In this document: positions 8,009-17,053 of the stretch, one piece after another | How the letters are laid out: each line of letters begins with the position of its first letter | Numbering within the stretch: the stretch's first letter is position 1 | DNA from: JACJYE01 sp964432875 | Lineage (GTDB): Bacteria > Bacteroidota > Bacteroidia > Chitinophagales > Saprospiraceae | Length of the DNA stretch: 53,902 bases | Direction: 5' to 3' | NCBI GenBank assembly: GCA_964432875.1 | Contig: CAYSPJ010000021.1 | Span: 1-53,902, forward strand | Made by a program: the position numbers and the translations under genes | The notes under the pieces: generated by a model | What the model was told of the DNA's origin: nothing | Seen by the model: the letters and a program-made list of their open reading frames with translations, nothing else | Databases searched by the model: none

Positions 8009-9091
8009 ATGAGCCATTTTGACATCAATCCCGAAATCCGCCGGGCGGCTACCTTGCCGGCCGACTTTTACCGCAGCCCGGAGCTGTTTGAGCAGGCCAA
8101 GGAGCGGATCTTCGCCCGCAGCTGGCAGTGGGTAGCGGAGGCGGCGGCGCTGCCCGAATCCGGCAGTGTCTTTCCCTTCAGCCTGCTGCCCGGCGTGCTG
8201 GACGAGCCGCTGCTGCTGACAAAGGATGCAGCGGGCCAGGCGCGCTGCTTGTCCAACGTCTGTACCCACCGCGGGAAGATTATAGTGGAGCAGCCGGGGC
8301 GCCTGCGTCAACTCACTTGTGGCTACCACGGCCGTTGCTTTGGTTTGGATGGGGCCTTCCGGCGTATGCCGGAATTCCAGGGGGCCGAAAACTTCCCCTC
8401 GCCCTCCGACAATTTAGCGCAAATCCCACTGGAAGAATGGTTGGGCCTTTTTTTCGTGGCGCTAGAGCCCGCCATTAGTTTTGCGGAAGCCACTGCCCCC
8501 CTGCGCGAGCGCATCGCCTGGATGCCGCTCCAAGAACTGGAGTTGGTGGAAGAAGCCAGCATCGACTACCCGGTCAATGCCCATTGGGCGCTGTACTGCG
8601 ATAATTACTTGGAGGGTTTCCACGTGCCTTTCGTACACCCGGGGCTGAATGCTGCCCTGGACTTTGGCAACTATGCCTACGAACTCTTCCCCTACTGCAA
8701 TCTGCAAGTCGGTATCGCCAAAGAGGGCGAGCCATGTTTTGATATCCCTCCGGGCTTTGCCGATCATGGCCGCCGGGTCTATGCTTACTATTTCTGGCTC
8801 TTCCCCAACCTCATGTTCAACTTCTATCCCTGGGGCCTCTCCCTCAATGTGGTAGAACCGCTGGGGCTAAATCAAACCCGGGTGCGCTTCCGCAGTTATG
8901 CCTTCCGCGGCCAGGCCCAGCAGCGCATCCTCAACCGCATCGACCAAACTGAATTGGAAGATGAGGCGGTGGTCGAAAGCGTGCAAATGGGCATCCGCTC
9001 GCGCTTCTATCGCCAGGGCCGCTTTTCTCCAGCTATGGAGCAGTGCGTGCATCACTTCCACCGGTTGGTAGCCGCATTTATGGGGGGCTAA
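8009..9091 (+). CDS. Rieske non-heme iron oxygenase, alpha subunit
   Basis: The 360-residue protein has an N-terminal Rieske [2Fe-2S] domain with CTHRGK and CGYHGRCF (the Cys-x-His ... Cys-x-x-His ligand pairs near residues 85-107). The C-terminal catalytic domain has the mononuclear iron motif in DNYLEGFHVPFVHPGL near residues 195-210. Length and motifs fit aromatic-ring hydroxylases or the choline/betaine-type monooxygenases; the substrate cannot be told. ATG 8009 is preferred over 7979 because MSHFDINPEIRR matches the family start. No reductase or ferredoxin gene is adjacent. Confidence 0.85.
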   Translation: MSHFDINPEIRRAATLPADFYRSPELFEQAKERIFARSWQWVAEAAALPESGSVFPFSLLPGVLDEPLLLTKDAAGQARCLSNVCTHRGKIIVEQPGRLRQLTCGYHGRCFGLDGAFRRMPEFQGAENFPSPSDNLAQIPLEEWLGLFFVALEPAISFAEATAPLRERIAWMPLQELELVEEASIDYPVNAHWALYCDNYLEGFHVPFVHPGLNAALDFGNYAYELFPYCNLQVGIAKEGEPCFDIPPGFADHGRRVYAYYFWLFPNLMFNFYPWGLSLNVVEPLGLNQTRVRFRSYAFRGQAQQRILNRIDQTELEDEAVVESVQMGIRSRFYRQGRFSPAMEQCVHHFHRLVAAFMGG

Positions 9092-9192
9092 GAGCTTGTT
9101 CAGGTTTTATCCTTCGCGCCCAAATAGCCACTTTTTCGCTGATGCTGCGTTGCCGAAACGGGCTTCGTATTGAAGTGCTTCAAAAAGGTTTG

Positions 9193-9513
9193 CTAAAAAA
9201 TGTCTTGATCCCATTTCCGGTATTCATAATAGCGCGCCTTGGGCTCCCCAGTCCAACCGTTGATGCCGTTTTTGGGCAGTAAAACCAGATGGATGTACAA
9301 TACGGGGATGAACAGCAATCCAAAAACCAGCAGTGCGGTTGTCCGGCCGAAAGCAGCGGATAGGCCGATGACCAGGAAGAGCGACAGCACGTACTTTAGG
9401 AGTTTCCGCAGCCGCGGCGTCCTTTCTTCGAAATGCCCCAGGCAGATATGCCCCAGGGCGATGACCATGCTGACGATGGCCACTTCAAACCAAAGCGTAT
9501 CAGTTGACCACAT
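9193..9513 (-). CDS. Small membrane protein, function unknown
   Basis: The 106-residue protein has about three membrane spans (VAIVSMVIALGHICLG; YVLSLFLVIGLSAAFG; ALLVFGLLFIPVLYIHLVLL) and a polar C-terminus, NGWTGEPKARYYEYRKWD. I recognise it only as a small conserved-looking Bacteroidota membrane protein. ATG 9513 is chosen because a good promoter -7 box lies at 9538-9545, which would place the longer start (9540) at or before the transcription start. Confidence 0.65.
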   Translation of the reverse strand: MWSTDTLWFEVAIVSMVIALGHICLGHFEERTPRLRKLLKYVLSLFLVIGLSAAFGRTTALLVFGLLFIPVLYIHLVLLPKNGINGWTGEPKARYYEYRKWDQDIF

Positions 9514-9537
9514 GTTGGATGTTTTGGGGTTAGACAC

Positions 9538-9569
9538 CAAATCTACCTGGGAGGTTGCGCGAAAATCAA
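9538..9569 (-). promoter_or_regulatory. Bacteroidota-type promoter for small membrane protein
   Basis: On the minus strand TAGATTTG (9545 to 9538) matches TAnnTTTG, with TTG (9569 to 9567) 21 nt upstream. It sits about 25 nt before ATG 9513. Confidence 0.5.
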
Positions 9570-9607
9570 GGTATCTTACTTAATAGCGGCATAGCAAGGC
9601 CAAGTCT

Positions 9608-10690
9608 TTATTCAATATACAAATAATCATAATGCACCAATGCTCTCTTGCCCTGTTGGCCGAGGTACTGGCGAGCGGTATCGGAGCCGTACTGCGCCAG
9701 GCCCAGGCCGATGGGGTGCCCCTCCTGCCCGAGGATGCGGACGAGGTCACCCTTTTGGAATTCCCCTTCGATGCGGGTGATGCCCACGGGGAGCAGGCTG
9801 CTGGCCTTGTCGGGCGCACAAAGAGCCAGGGCGGCGCCAGCGTTGATATAAACAGCAGCCTTACTCTCGCGCTCGTCGCTGTAGGCCAGGCGCTTTTTGA
9901 GGCTGGATGCCTTGCTGGGGGCGGGGCGGAAGCGGGTGCCGACAAACTGGCCGGCGAGGATATCGAGCAGGATATTGGGGCGCCGGCCGTTGGCGATGAT
10001 GGTGGCAATGCCCATCTTGGCCGCTTTTTGAGCGATGCGGAATTTGGTGTGCATCCCCCCTCGCCCAAAGGAGGAGGTAGAGGGTGCAATAGCGGCCAGC
10101 CACTGCCGGTCGTCGGCCTCGATTTCAGGGATGACCTCGCTGCCGGGCTGCCCCGGCGGGCCGCTCAGCAGGCCATCTACGCTGCTGAGGATAATCAGGG
10201 CTTGGGCGTTGGCCATCGAGGCTACTAGCCCCGCCAGCTCGTCGTTGTCGGTAAACATCAGCTCACTGATAGAGACCACATCGTTTTCGTTGACCACGGG
10301 CACCACCTTGTCGCGCAGCAGGGCCTGGAAGCAATTCTTCATATTGGTATAGTGCGCCACGCCTTGGAAATCGGCTTTGGTGGCCAATACCTGGGCGCAA
10401 AACAGGCCGTGGTTGGCGAAAAGCTGCCGATAGATCTCCATCAACCGCACTTGCCCGATGGCCGAGAGCACTTGTCGGCGCACTACTTTGCTGCTGCTTT
10501 CCGGCAACCGGAATAAGCTGCGCCCTGCCCCAACCGCCCCGGAAGAGACCAGGATGACTTCCGTCCCCTGAGTTTTGATGGCGGCAATCTGATCCACCAA
10601 ATGGCTGATGCTGGTGATATCAAGTAGGCCATCTTCGCGCGCCAGCACGTTGGTGCCTACTTTGATGACGATTTTTTGGTAGGTGAGCAT
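9608..10690 (-). CDS. proB: Glutamate 5-kinase
   Basis: The 360-residue enzyme phosphorylates glutamate as the first step of proline synthesis. The amino-acid-kinase domain shows KVGTNVL near residue 10, SSGAVGAG near 48, NENDVVS near 135, FTDNDELA near 146 and GMHTKFRIAQKAAKMG near 217. A C-terminal PUA domain (about residues 275-355) matches the long two-domain form. The usual partner proA is not next to it. The sequence upstream is cut by an assembly gap, so the promoter is not visible. Confidence 0.95.
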   Translation of the reverse strand: MLTYQKIVIKVGTNVLAREDGLLDITSISHLVDQIAAIKTQGTEVILVSSGAVGAGRSLFRLPESSSKVVRRQVLSAIGQVRLMEIYRQLFANHGLFCAQVLATKADFQGVAHYTNMKNCFQALLRDKVVPVVNENDVVSISELMFTDNDELAGLVASMANAQALIILSSVDGLLSGPPGQPGSEVIPEIEADDRQWLAAIAPSTSSFGRGGMHTKFRIAQKAAKMGIATIIANGRRPNILLDILAGQFVGTRFRPAPSKASSLKKRLAYSDERESKAAVYINAGAALALCAPDKASSLLPVGITRIEGEFQKGDLVRILGQEGHPIGLGLAQYGSDTARQYLGQQGKRALVHYDYLYIE

Positions 10691-10741
10691 ATCGTTTTTT
10701 GTGGTTGGTCTGTTTTGTTGGAGGCGATTCGTGAATCGTCT
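10687..10741. repeat. 55-bp segment duplicated across assembly gap (left copy)
   Basis: These 55 bases, just upstream of proB, are repeated identically at 10842-10896 on the other side of the N run. Both copies end with one 20-bp palindrome (10722-10741). The pattern fits two contig ends that overlap but were not merged, or a genuine tandem duplication. Confidence 0.9.
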
Positions 10742-10841
10742 NNNNNNNNNNNNNNNNNNNNNNNNNNNNNNNNNNNNNNNNNNNNNNNNNNNNNNNNNNN
10801 NNNNNNNNNNNNNNNNNNNNNNNNNNNNNNNNNNNNNNNNN
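10742..10841. other. Assembly gap (100 Ns)
   Basis: A run of exactly 100 unknown bases, a conventional placeholder length. The true distance may be zero, negative (overlap) or much longer, because both flanks are repetitive. Confidence 0.99.
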
Positions 10842-10876
10842 GCATATCGTTTTTTGTGGTTGGTCTGTTTTGTTGG

Positions 10877-11001
10877 AGGCGATTCGTGAATCGTCTGTGC
10901 GGTGTCAGGGGAGGCGATTCGTGAATCGTCTGTACGGTGTCAGGGGAGGCGATTCGTGAATCGTCTGTACGGTGTCGGGGGAGACGATTCGTGAATCGTC
11001 T
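10877..11001. repeat. 35-bp tandem array with palindromic core
   Basis: Four copies of the palindrome (A)G(A/G)CGATTCGTGAATCGTCT start at 10877, 10912, 10947 and 10982, exactly 35 bp apart, joined by a constant GTxCGGTGTCxGGGG-like spacer. A fifth copy sits before the gap at 10722. The last copy, AGACGATTCGTGAATCGTCT, is a perfect 9+9 inverted repeat around GT. The identical spacers rule out CRISPR. It lies in the proB upstream region. Confidence 0.85.
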
Positions 11002-11008
11002 CTACATT

Positions 11009-11032
11009 GCCAATTGGCAATTGCCAATTGGC
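11009..11032. repeat. Perfect 24-bp palindrome at a stop codon
   Basis: The 24 bases form a perfect palindrome: the half-site GCCAATTGGCAA is followed by its reverse complement. It ends on the first base of the minus-strand stop codon of the 82-residue gene (11032-11034), so it could fold as a 3' hairpin on that transcript, although no U-tract follows. Confidence 0.7.
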
Positions 11033-11280
11033 TACGGCGCGCCCCGCTCCCGAAACGTCACCATCAGCCCATCCGTCCTGGCACCGGGGTAGGTGCCGTG
11101 GATGAGGTCGTAGGTGAGGATGGGATTGATGCTCACCAGATCGTAGCCCTTGCCGTGGTATTCCTCCAGCAGCGCCTCTAGCTCTTTGGCCAGCGTCCAG
11201 ACATCCAGTGGGCTGCTGGATTGGTACCATTTCTTTTTTTCCTGTGCGGCGTAGATGTATTCGACTTTGTAGGTGTACAT
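11032..11280 (-). CDS. Small hypothetical protein
   Basis: The 82-residue protein is soluble and acidic, with no signal peptide. It begins MYTYKVEYIYAAQEKKKWYQ and contains an amphipathic helix (WTLAKELEALLEEYHGKG). I do not recognise a family. The codon pattern and a clean start after a long AT-rich leader make it a plausible gene; it is divergent from aconitase. Confidence 0.55.
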   Translation of the reverse strand: MYTYKVEYIYAAQEKKKWYQSSSPLDVWTLAKELEALLEEYHGKGYDLVSINPILTYDLIHGTYPGARTDGLMVTFRERGAP

Positions 11281-11373
11281 GTTGTTTATCGCTTTAGTGG
11301 TATGGAGACACTAAGAATTGTAAGCTGAGCGGTTGAACAAAATCAAAGTCTAGCCCCTTCTATATTAAAAGGG

Positions 11374-11405
11374 TTTGGCAAAAATAAGCAAAAATCGTAC
11401 CTTTG
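11374..11405 (+). promoter_or_regulatory. Strong Bacteroidota-type promoter for aconitase
   Basis: TTTG at 11374-11377, a 20-nt spacer, then TACCTTTG at 11398-11405, an excellent match to the Bacteroidota -33/-7 consensus. It implies a leader of roughly 95 nt before ATG 11509. Confidence 0.75.
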
Positions 11406-11508
11406 TTGACCTTTTGAAAAAGAGGCGCAACCCCGATAGCTGGCGCAAAGGCGCCCGCGTTAACGAACGCCAAATCCAATACATCAACATCATAAAAAAA
11501 TTCAACCT

Positions 11509-13788
11509 ATGCCATTCGATCTCGATATGATCAAGGCGGTTTACCAAGCCTTGCCAGAAAGAGTAAGCGAAGCCCGCAAGATGCTTGGCCGGCCGCTCAC
11601 CCTCACCGAAAAAATCCTCTACGCGCACCTCCACCCCGAATCTCCGCTACAAAATTACCACCGCGGCAAAGACTACGTCTTTTTCGCCCCCGACCGGGTG
11701 GCGATGCAGGACGCCACCGCGCAGATGGCGCTGCTACAATTTATGACCGCTGGCCGCGACAAGGTGGCTGTGCCCTCTACCGTACACTGCGACCACCTCA
11801 TCCTGGCTGAAACTGGTGCCGCTGCGGACTTGGCCAAGTCCAATCAAGTGAACGAAGAGGTCTTCGACTTCCTGGCTTCGATTTCCAATAAGTACGGCAT
11901 CGGCTTTTGGAAGCCGGGCGCGGGCATCATCCACCAGATCGTGCTGGAGAACTACGCCTTCCCCGGCGGCATGATGATCGGCACCGACTCGCACACGCCC
12001 AACGCCGGCGGCTTGGGCATGGTCGCCATCGGCGTCGGCGGCGCTGATGCCGTGGACGTGATGGCCGGCATGGCCTGGGAGCTGAAAATGCCCAAGCTCA
12101 TCGGTGTGAAGCTGATCGGTAAGATGGGCGGCTGGACTTCGGCTAAGGACGTCATCCTCAAAGTGGCTGGCATCCTGACGGTGAAAGGCGGCACTGGCGC
12201 AATTGTGGAGTACTTTGGCCCTGGCGCCGAATCGCTCTCCTGCACCGGCAAAGGCACCATTTGCAACATGGGCGCGGAAATCGGCGCGACCACCTCGACC
12301 TTCGGTTACGACGAGGCCATGAGCCGCTACCTGCGCGCAACGGAAAGGGCTGAGGTAGCCATATTGGCCGACGCGGTGAAACAAGACCTCACTGGCGATG
12401 CCGAATGCTATGCCAATCCGGAAAAATATTTCGACCAGGTCATTGAAATTGACCTCAGCACGCTGGAGCCGCATATCAACGGCCCCTATACGCCAGACCT
12501 CGCTTGGCCCATTTCCAAGTTTGCCCAAGCCGTGCGCGATAACGGCTACCCACAGAAACTGGAGGTCGGCTTGATCGGCTCTTGTACCAACTCTTCGTAT
12601 GAAGACCTCGACCGGGCAGCCTCATTGGCGCGGCAGGCAGTGACCAAGAAGCTCAAGACTAAGTCGGAATTCACCGTCACCCCCGGCTCGGAGCTAATCC
12701 GCTACACGGTGGCCCGCGATGGGCAGCTGCAGGCCTTCGAAGACATCGGTGGGGTGGTACTGGCCAATGCTTGCGGCCCCTGCATCGGTCAATGGGCCCG
12801 CCACACTGACGACCCCAACCGCGCTAATTCCATCATCACTTCCTTCAACCGCAACTTTTCCAAGCGCAACGACGGCAACCCCCAAACCCGCTCCTTCGTG
12901 GCCTCGCCGGAAATCGTCACCGCCATGGCTATCGCCGGCGATCTGACTTTCAACCCGCTGACTGATACCTTGATCAACGAAGAGGGCATAGCCGTAAAAC
13001 TGGATCCGCCTAGCGGTGTGGAGCTGCCGGCTAAAGGCTTTGATGTTGAAGATGCTGGCTATGTCGCTCCCGCTGAGGACGGCAATAAGGTGGTGATTAA
13101 GGTGAGCCCCGATTCTGACCGCCTGCAATTGCTGGAGCCTTTCAAGCCCATTACCCAAGAGCAGCTTAAAGGCATGCGCCTGCTGCTAAAGGCCAAGGGC
13201 AAATGTACCACTGACCACATCTCCATGGCCGGCCCCTGGCTCACCTACCGCGGGCATTTGCAGAACATTTCCAAAAACACCTTCATCAGCGCCATCAACC
13301 ACTTTAATGGCGAGATGAATAAGGTGGCCAACTATGCTCGTAGCAATGAGGAACCGGACTACCTGACCGTGCCTGACTCGGGCCTGGCTTACCGCGCTGT
13401 CGGCATCGGCACTGTCGTTTTCGGCGAGGAGAACTACGGCGAAGGGTCTTCCCGTGAGCATGCCGCCATGCAGCCCCGTTTCCTGGGCGTTAAGGCGGTC
13501 ATCGTCAAGTCCTTTGCCCGCATCCATGAGACCAACCTGAAGAAGCAGGGGATGTTGGCCCTCACTTTCGTCAACCCGGACGACTACGAGAAAGTGCGCC
13601 AGGACGACGCCATCGACCTGCTTGGCTTCGATACGATGGCGCCAGGCAAACCCCTCACGGTAGCTCTGCACCATGCCGACGGCACGAAAGAAACCTTCGA
13701 GCTGCAGCATACTTACAATCAGCAACAGATTGAATGGGTGCGCGCCGGCTCGGCTCTGAATAAGATCCGTCAGGAACTAGCTAGCTAA
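11509..13788 (+). CDS. Aconitate hydratase (mitochondrial type)
   Basis: The 759-residue enzyme interconverts citrate and isocitrate in the TCA cycle. Its [4Fe-4S] ligands are in GSCTNSSYED near residue 359 and CGPCIGQW near residues 422-429. Active-site stretches include GTDSHTPNAGG near residue 160 and GEGSSREHAAMQPR near residue 645. Length and motifs fit the shorter mitochondrial-type aconitase rather than AcnA/IRP1 or AcnB. It is expressed from its own promoter and ends at a strong terminator, so it is monocistronic. Confidence 0.95.
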   Translation: MPFDLDMIKAVYQALPERVSEARKMLGRPLTLTEKILYAHLHPESPLQNYHRGKDYVFFAPDRVAMQDATAQMALLQFMTAGRDKVAVPSTVHCDHLILAETGAAADLAKSNQVNEEVFDFLASISNKYGIGFWKPGAGIIHQIVLENYAFPGGMMIGTDSHTPNAGGLGMVAIGVGGADAVDVMAGMAWELKMPKLIGVKLIGKMGGWTSAKDVILKVAGILTVKGGTGAIVEYFGPGAESLSCTGKGTICNMGAEIGATTSTFGYDEAMSRYLRATERAEVAILADAVKQDLTGDAECYANPEKYFDQVIEIDLSTLEPHINGPYTPDLAWPISKFAQAVRDNGYPQKLEVGLIGSCTNSSYEDLDRAASLARQAVTKKLKTKSEFTVTPGSELIRYTVARDGQLQAFEDIGGVVLANACGPCIGQWARHTDDPNRANSIITSFNRNFSKRNDGNPQTRSFVASPEIVTAMAIAGDLTFNPLTDTLINEEGIAVKLDPPSGVELPAKGFDVEDAGYVAPAEDGNKVVIKVSPDSDRLQLLEPFKPITQEQLKGMRLLLKAKGKCTTDHISMAGPWLTYRGHLQNISKNTFISAINHFNGEMNKVANYARSNEEPDYLTVPDSGLAYRAVGIGTVVFGEENYGEGSSREHAAMQPRFLGVKAVIVKSFARIHETNLKKQGMLALTFVNPDDYEKVRQDDAIDLLGFDTMAPGKPLTVALHHADGTKETFELQHTYNQQQIEWVRAGSALNKIRQELAS

Positions 13789-13814
13789 ACGCAGCTGGTT
13801 TTTGGCGATGGGTG

Positions 13815-13850
13815 AACGGCCGCTTGGGGTACCAAGCGGCCGTTGTTTTT
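13815..13850 (+). terminator. Rho-independent terminator after aconitase
   Basis: A perfect 13-bp stem, AACGGCCGCTTGG pairing with CCAAGCGGCCGTT around a GGTA loop, is followed by a T-rich run (GTTTTT). It starts 27 nt after the aconitase stop. Confidence 0.9.
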
Positions 13851-13991
13851 GTGCTCATTACGGTCGTTGGGCGTACATCTCGCTAAAGCAAAAAATCAAC
13901 TAATGTTAGCATCAAAAACAAAATCCGAACAAGCTCCAAACCAACAAAAAATTTTGGGAAGGATAGCCCCCCTTGCCCCCCCAAACTCCCC

Positions 13992-16829
13992 TCAACCAAT
14001 CACAATATTAATCATCCGCCCCGGCACCACGATGATTTTGCGGATAGCTTTACCCTCGGCCCACTTTTTGACTACCTCCAGCTCTAAGGCCGCTTTTTCC
14101 AGTTCTTCCTTGCTCGACTCAGCGGGGAACTCTACCGTGCCCCGCGTCTTGCCATTGATAGCTACAGGGTACTCGATAACATCTTCTTTGAGGTAGGCCT
14201 CGTCAAAGGACGGGAAAGCGCCCTGAGCGTGGATACTACCCTCATTGCCCAGGCGATGCCAGAGCTCTTCGCTGACGAAGGGAGCAAAGGGGGCGATGAG
14301 CGCCACCAGCGGCGCCAGCACCTGGCGTTTGTTGCAGCCCAGCCGCTTCAGCTCGTTGGTCGCCACCATGAAAGCGCTCACGCAGGTGTTGAAGGAGAAG
14401 CGCTCGATGTCTTCGGTCACTTTTTTAATCGCCTGGTGCAGCACCTTCAGCTCGGCCTTATCGGGGGCTTCCTCGCTGAGGCTAAATTGCCCTTTGGCAT
14501 CGAAGAAGAGGCTCCAGAACTTCCGCAGGAAGCTGGCTACCCCACTAATCCCCTTGGTGTCCCAGGGTTTAGCTTGCTCGATGGGGCCGAGGAACATCTC
14601 GTACATGCGGAAGCAGTCAGCCCCGTATTGCGCCACCATATCATCTGGGTTGACGGCATTGAATTTGGACTTGGACATCTTGCCCAGCTCCGATTTGGTA
14701 TAGAAGCGGTCGCTGCCTTCGCCCAGCATGAATTCGGTGCCCTGGAACTCCGGCCGCCACTGGCGGAACTGCGCGATGCCCTGGGCTGAGAGGTAGGAGC
14801 CAGGCGAGCCGTAATTGCTCACGAAGTCGATGTGCACGGGTATCTCTACAAAGGACTTGCCGTCCAGCTGCGCAGCCAGCTCGGCGCTGTAGAAGCGCTT
14901 CTCGTCGCGATGGTAGTAAATCGTCTCCACGATGCCCTGGATCATGCCCTGGTTGATGAGCTTGCGGAAGGGCTCTTTGGCGGCCACCAGGCCTTTGTCG
15001 AAGAGTAATTTATTCCAAAAGCGCGAGTACATCAGGTGGCCCACAGCGTGCTCGGTGCCGCCGATATAGAGGTCTACGTCACGCCAGTATTGGATGGCTT
15101 GCGGACTGGCAAAAGCCTCGTCGTTGTGGGCGTCCATGTAGCGCAGGAAGTACCAGGAGGAGCCGGCGAAGCCAGGCATGGTGTCGGTCTCGCGCCGCCA
15201 GCCGTCCGGCAGGTTCACCCAGTCGGCAGCGCGAGCCAGGGGCGAAGCGCCAGCTGCGGGTTTGAAGTCCTTCAGTTCGGGCAGTTCCAGCGGCAGTTCT
15301 TCCACGGGCAGAGCGTGCGTCACACCCTCGGGGTCGTATATGATGGGGAAAGGCTCGCCCCAGTAGCGTTGGCGGCTGTAGATGGCGTCGCGCAGCTTGT
15401 AGTTGATCTGGCGCTTGCCGATGCCTTGGCTTTCGATGCGCTGCAGGATGGCTTCGATGGCCTGAAGCACCTCCATCCCATCGAGGAAATCGGAATTAAT
15501 CATGATGCCGACTTTGTCCTCAATAGTGGCACCAGGGTAGTTAGATTTGTCGATGATGTCGATGATGGGCAGCCCGAATTTTTCAGCGAAGCGGCGGTCG
15601 CGCTCGTCGTCGGCCGGCACAGCCATGATGGCACCGGTACCGTAGTCCTTCAGCACATATTCGCTGATCCAGATGGGCACCTGGGCCCCATTGAAAGGGT
15701 TGAGGGCATAAGCCCCGATAAAAGCGCCGGTCACTGATTTGACGTCGGCCATGCGGTCGCGCTCCGAGCGGGTCTTGACGTAGGCCAAATATTGGTCCAC
15801 CTCGGCCTGCTGCTCGGGCGTGGCCAGTTGAGCTACCAGGTCGTGCTCGGGGGCCAGTACCATGAAGGTAGCGCCGAAGATGGTATCGGGCCGGGTGGTA
15901 TAGATCTCGATTTTCTCGTCTGAGCCTTCGATGTTGAAGAACAACTGCGCGCCCTCGGAGCGGCCAATCCAGTTGCGCTGCATGGCTTTGAGCGAATCGC
16001 TCCACTCCAGCTCGTCCAGGTCATTGAGCAGGCGTTCGGCATAAGCAGTGATGCGCAGCGACCATTGCATCATCGGCTTGCGCTCGACGGGGAAGCCGCC
16101 GCGCTCGGACAAGCCGTCCTTCACCTCGTCGTTGGCCAACACGGTGCCCAGGGCCTCACACCAGTTCACGTAAGTGACTTTGCGATAGGCCAGGCGGTAG
16201 TTCATCAGCACCTCGTCCTTTTCCTTGGCCGCCATGCCTTGCCATTCAGCAGCGCTGAAGGCCGTGCTTTGGCTGGTGGCCGCATTCACTTCGGCGTTGC
16301 CCTCTGCCTCGAAACGGGCGACCAAATCCTCGATGGGCTGCGCTTTGTCCAGGTCACGATCGTAGTAGTGGCTGAGGAGTTGCAGGAAAATCCACTGCGT
16401 CCATTTGTAATATTTGGGGTCGCAAGTGGAGACCTCCCGGCTCCAGTCGTAGCTGAAGCCCAGGTTGTCCATTTGCTTGCGGAAGCGGGCGATGTTTTCA
16501 GCAGTGGAAATGGCGGGATGTACCCCGGTATCGATGGCGTATTGCTCGGCAGGCAAGCCAAAGGCGTCGTAGCCCATGGGGTGCAGTACGTTGAAGCCCT
16601 TGAGGCGCTTGTAGCGCGAATAAATATCGGAGGCGATATAGCCCAGCGGGTGCCCCACGTGCAGCCCCGCCCCGGAAGGGTAGGGGAACATATCCAATAC
16701 GTAGTACTTGGGCTTGTCACTTTGGTTGCTCACGGCATACACGCCTTGTTCTTCCCAGTACTGCTTCCATTTCGGTTCAAAGTCGCGCGGGTTATAGTCC
16801 ATGTCTTTGCTGATTTGCTGTGCTTTCAA
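13992..16829 (-). CDS. leuS: Leucyl-tRNA synthetase
   Basis: The 945-residue class I enzyme charges tRNA-Leu. The HIGH-type motif is HVGHPLGY near residue 58 and the KMSKS loop is GKMSKSKFN near residue 715. The CP1 editing domain between them carries TTRPDTIFGATF near residue 310 and PADDERDRRFAEKFG near residue 405. The C-terminal anticodon-binding part ends with VPGRMINIVIG. The gene is convergent with aconitase. The start MKAQQISKDMDYNPRDF may be trimmed to the inner M at residue 10. Confidence 0.97.
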   Translation of the reverse strand: MKAQQISKDMDYNPRDFEPKWKQYWEEQGVYAVSNQSDKPKYYVLDMFPYPSGAGLHVGHPLGYIASDIYSRYKRLKGFNVLHPMGYDAFGLPAEQYAIDTGVHPAISTAENIARFRKQMDNLGFSYDWSREVSTCDPKYYKWTQWIFLQLLSHYYDRDLDKAQPIEDLVARFEAEGNAEVNAATSQSTAFSAAEWQGMAAKEKDEVLMNYRLAYRKVTYVNWCEALGTVLANDEVKDGLSERGGFPVERKPMMQWSLRITAYAERLLNDLDELEWSDSLKAMQRNWIGRSEGAQLFFNIEGSDEKIEIYTTRPDTIFGATFMVLAPEHDLVAQLATPEQQAEVDQYLAYVKTRSERDRMADVKSVTGAFIGAYALNPFNGAQVPIWISEYVLKDYGTGAIMAVPADDERDRRFAEKFGLPIIDIIDKSNYPGATIEDKVGIMINSDFLDGMEVLQAIEAILQRIESQGIGKRQINYKLRDAIYSRQRYWGEPFPIIYDPEGVTHALPVEELPLELPELKDFKPAAGASPLARAADWVNLPDGWRRETDTMPGFAGSSWYFLRYMDAHNDEAFASPQAIQYWRDVDLYIGGTEHAVGHLMYSRFWNKLLFDKGLVAAKEPFRKLINQGMIQGIVETIYYHRDEKRFYSAELAAQLDGKSFVEIPVHIDFVSNYGSPGSYLSAQGIAQFRQWRPEFQGTEFMLGEGSDRFYTKSELGKMSKSKFNAVNPDDMVAQYGADCFRMYEMFLGPIEQAKPWDTKGISGVASFLRKFWSLFFDAKGQFSLSEEAPDKAELKVLHQAIKKVTEDIERFSFNTCVSAFMVATNELKRLGCNKRQVLAPLVALIAPFAPFVSEELWHRLGNEGSIHAQGAFPSFDEAYLKEDVIEYPVAINGKTRGTVEFPAESSKEELEKAALELEVVKKWAEGKAIRKIIVVPGRMINIVIG

Positions 16830-17003
16830 GCTGGTTTATCTGTAAAAAGTTCGTTTTCAGGCTGCGAAATTATGGAAAATGCGTTATAGTAGGGAATGTG
16901 GGGCCATTATCCCGGATTTTTTATCTTTGAAAGGGCATTTCAGAGCGTTGAAGGAGCTTCTAGCCAACGAAACATGATTTTGACGCATCTTTTGCTAGTT
17001 GAC

Positions 17004-17034
17004 TTTTGATACCGCCCTCAAATAATTATCTTTG
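17004..17034 (+). promoter_or_regulatory. Bacteroidota-type promoter for coiled-coil protein
   Basis: TTTTG at 17004-17008, an 18-nt spacer and TATCTTTG at 17027-17034 match the -33/-7 consensus. It lies 20 nt before ATG 17054, giving a very short leader. Confidence 0.65.
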
Positions 17035-17053
17035 AGGAGAAAAAACTACTGCC

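Noticed and set aside
9092..9192. Possible insertion-sequence remnant after the Rieske gene
   Set aside because: Only a vague resemblance to dispersed intergenic repeats; no inverted ends, duplication or transposase reading frame.
10722..11001. Possible CRISPR array
   Set aside because: Spacing is regular, but the sequence between palindromes is the same in each unit, so there are no spacers, and no cas genes are present.
16065..16889. Plus-strand open frame of 274 codons
   Set aside because: Antisense to the 5' half of leucyl-tRNA synthetase, which is unambiguous.
16922..16929. Plus-strand TATCTTTG before the coiled-coil gene
   Set aside because: No -33 box at the right distance, and a better promoter lies at 17004-17034.
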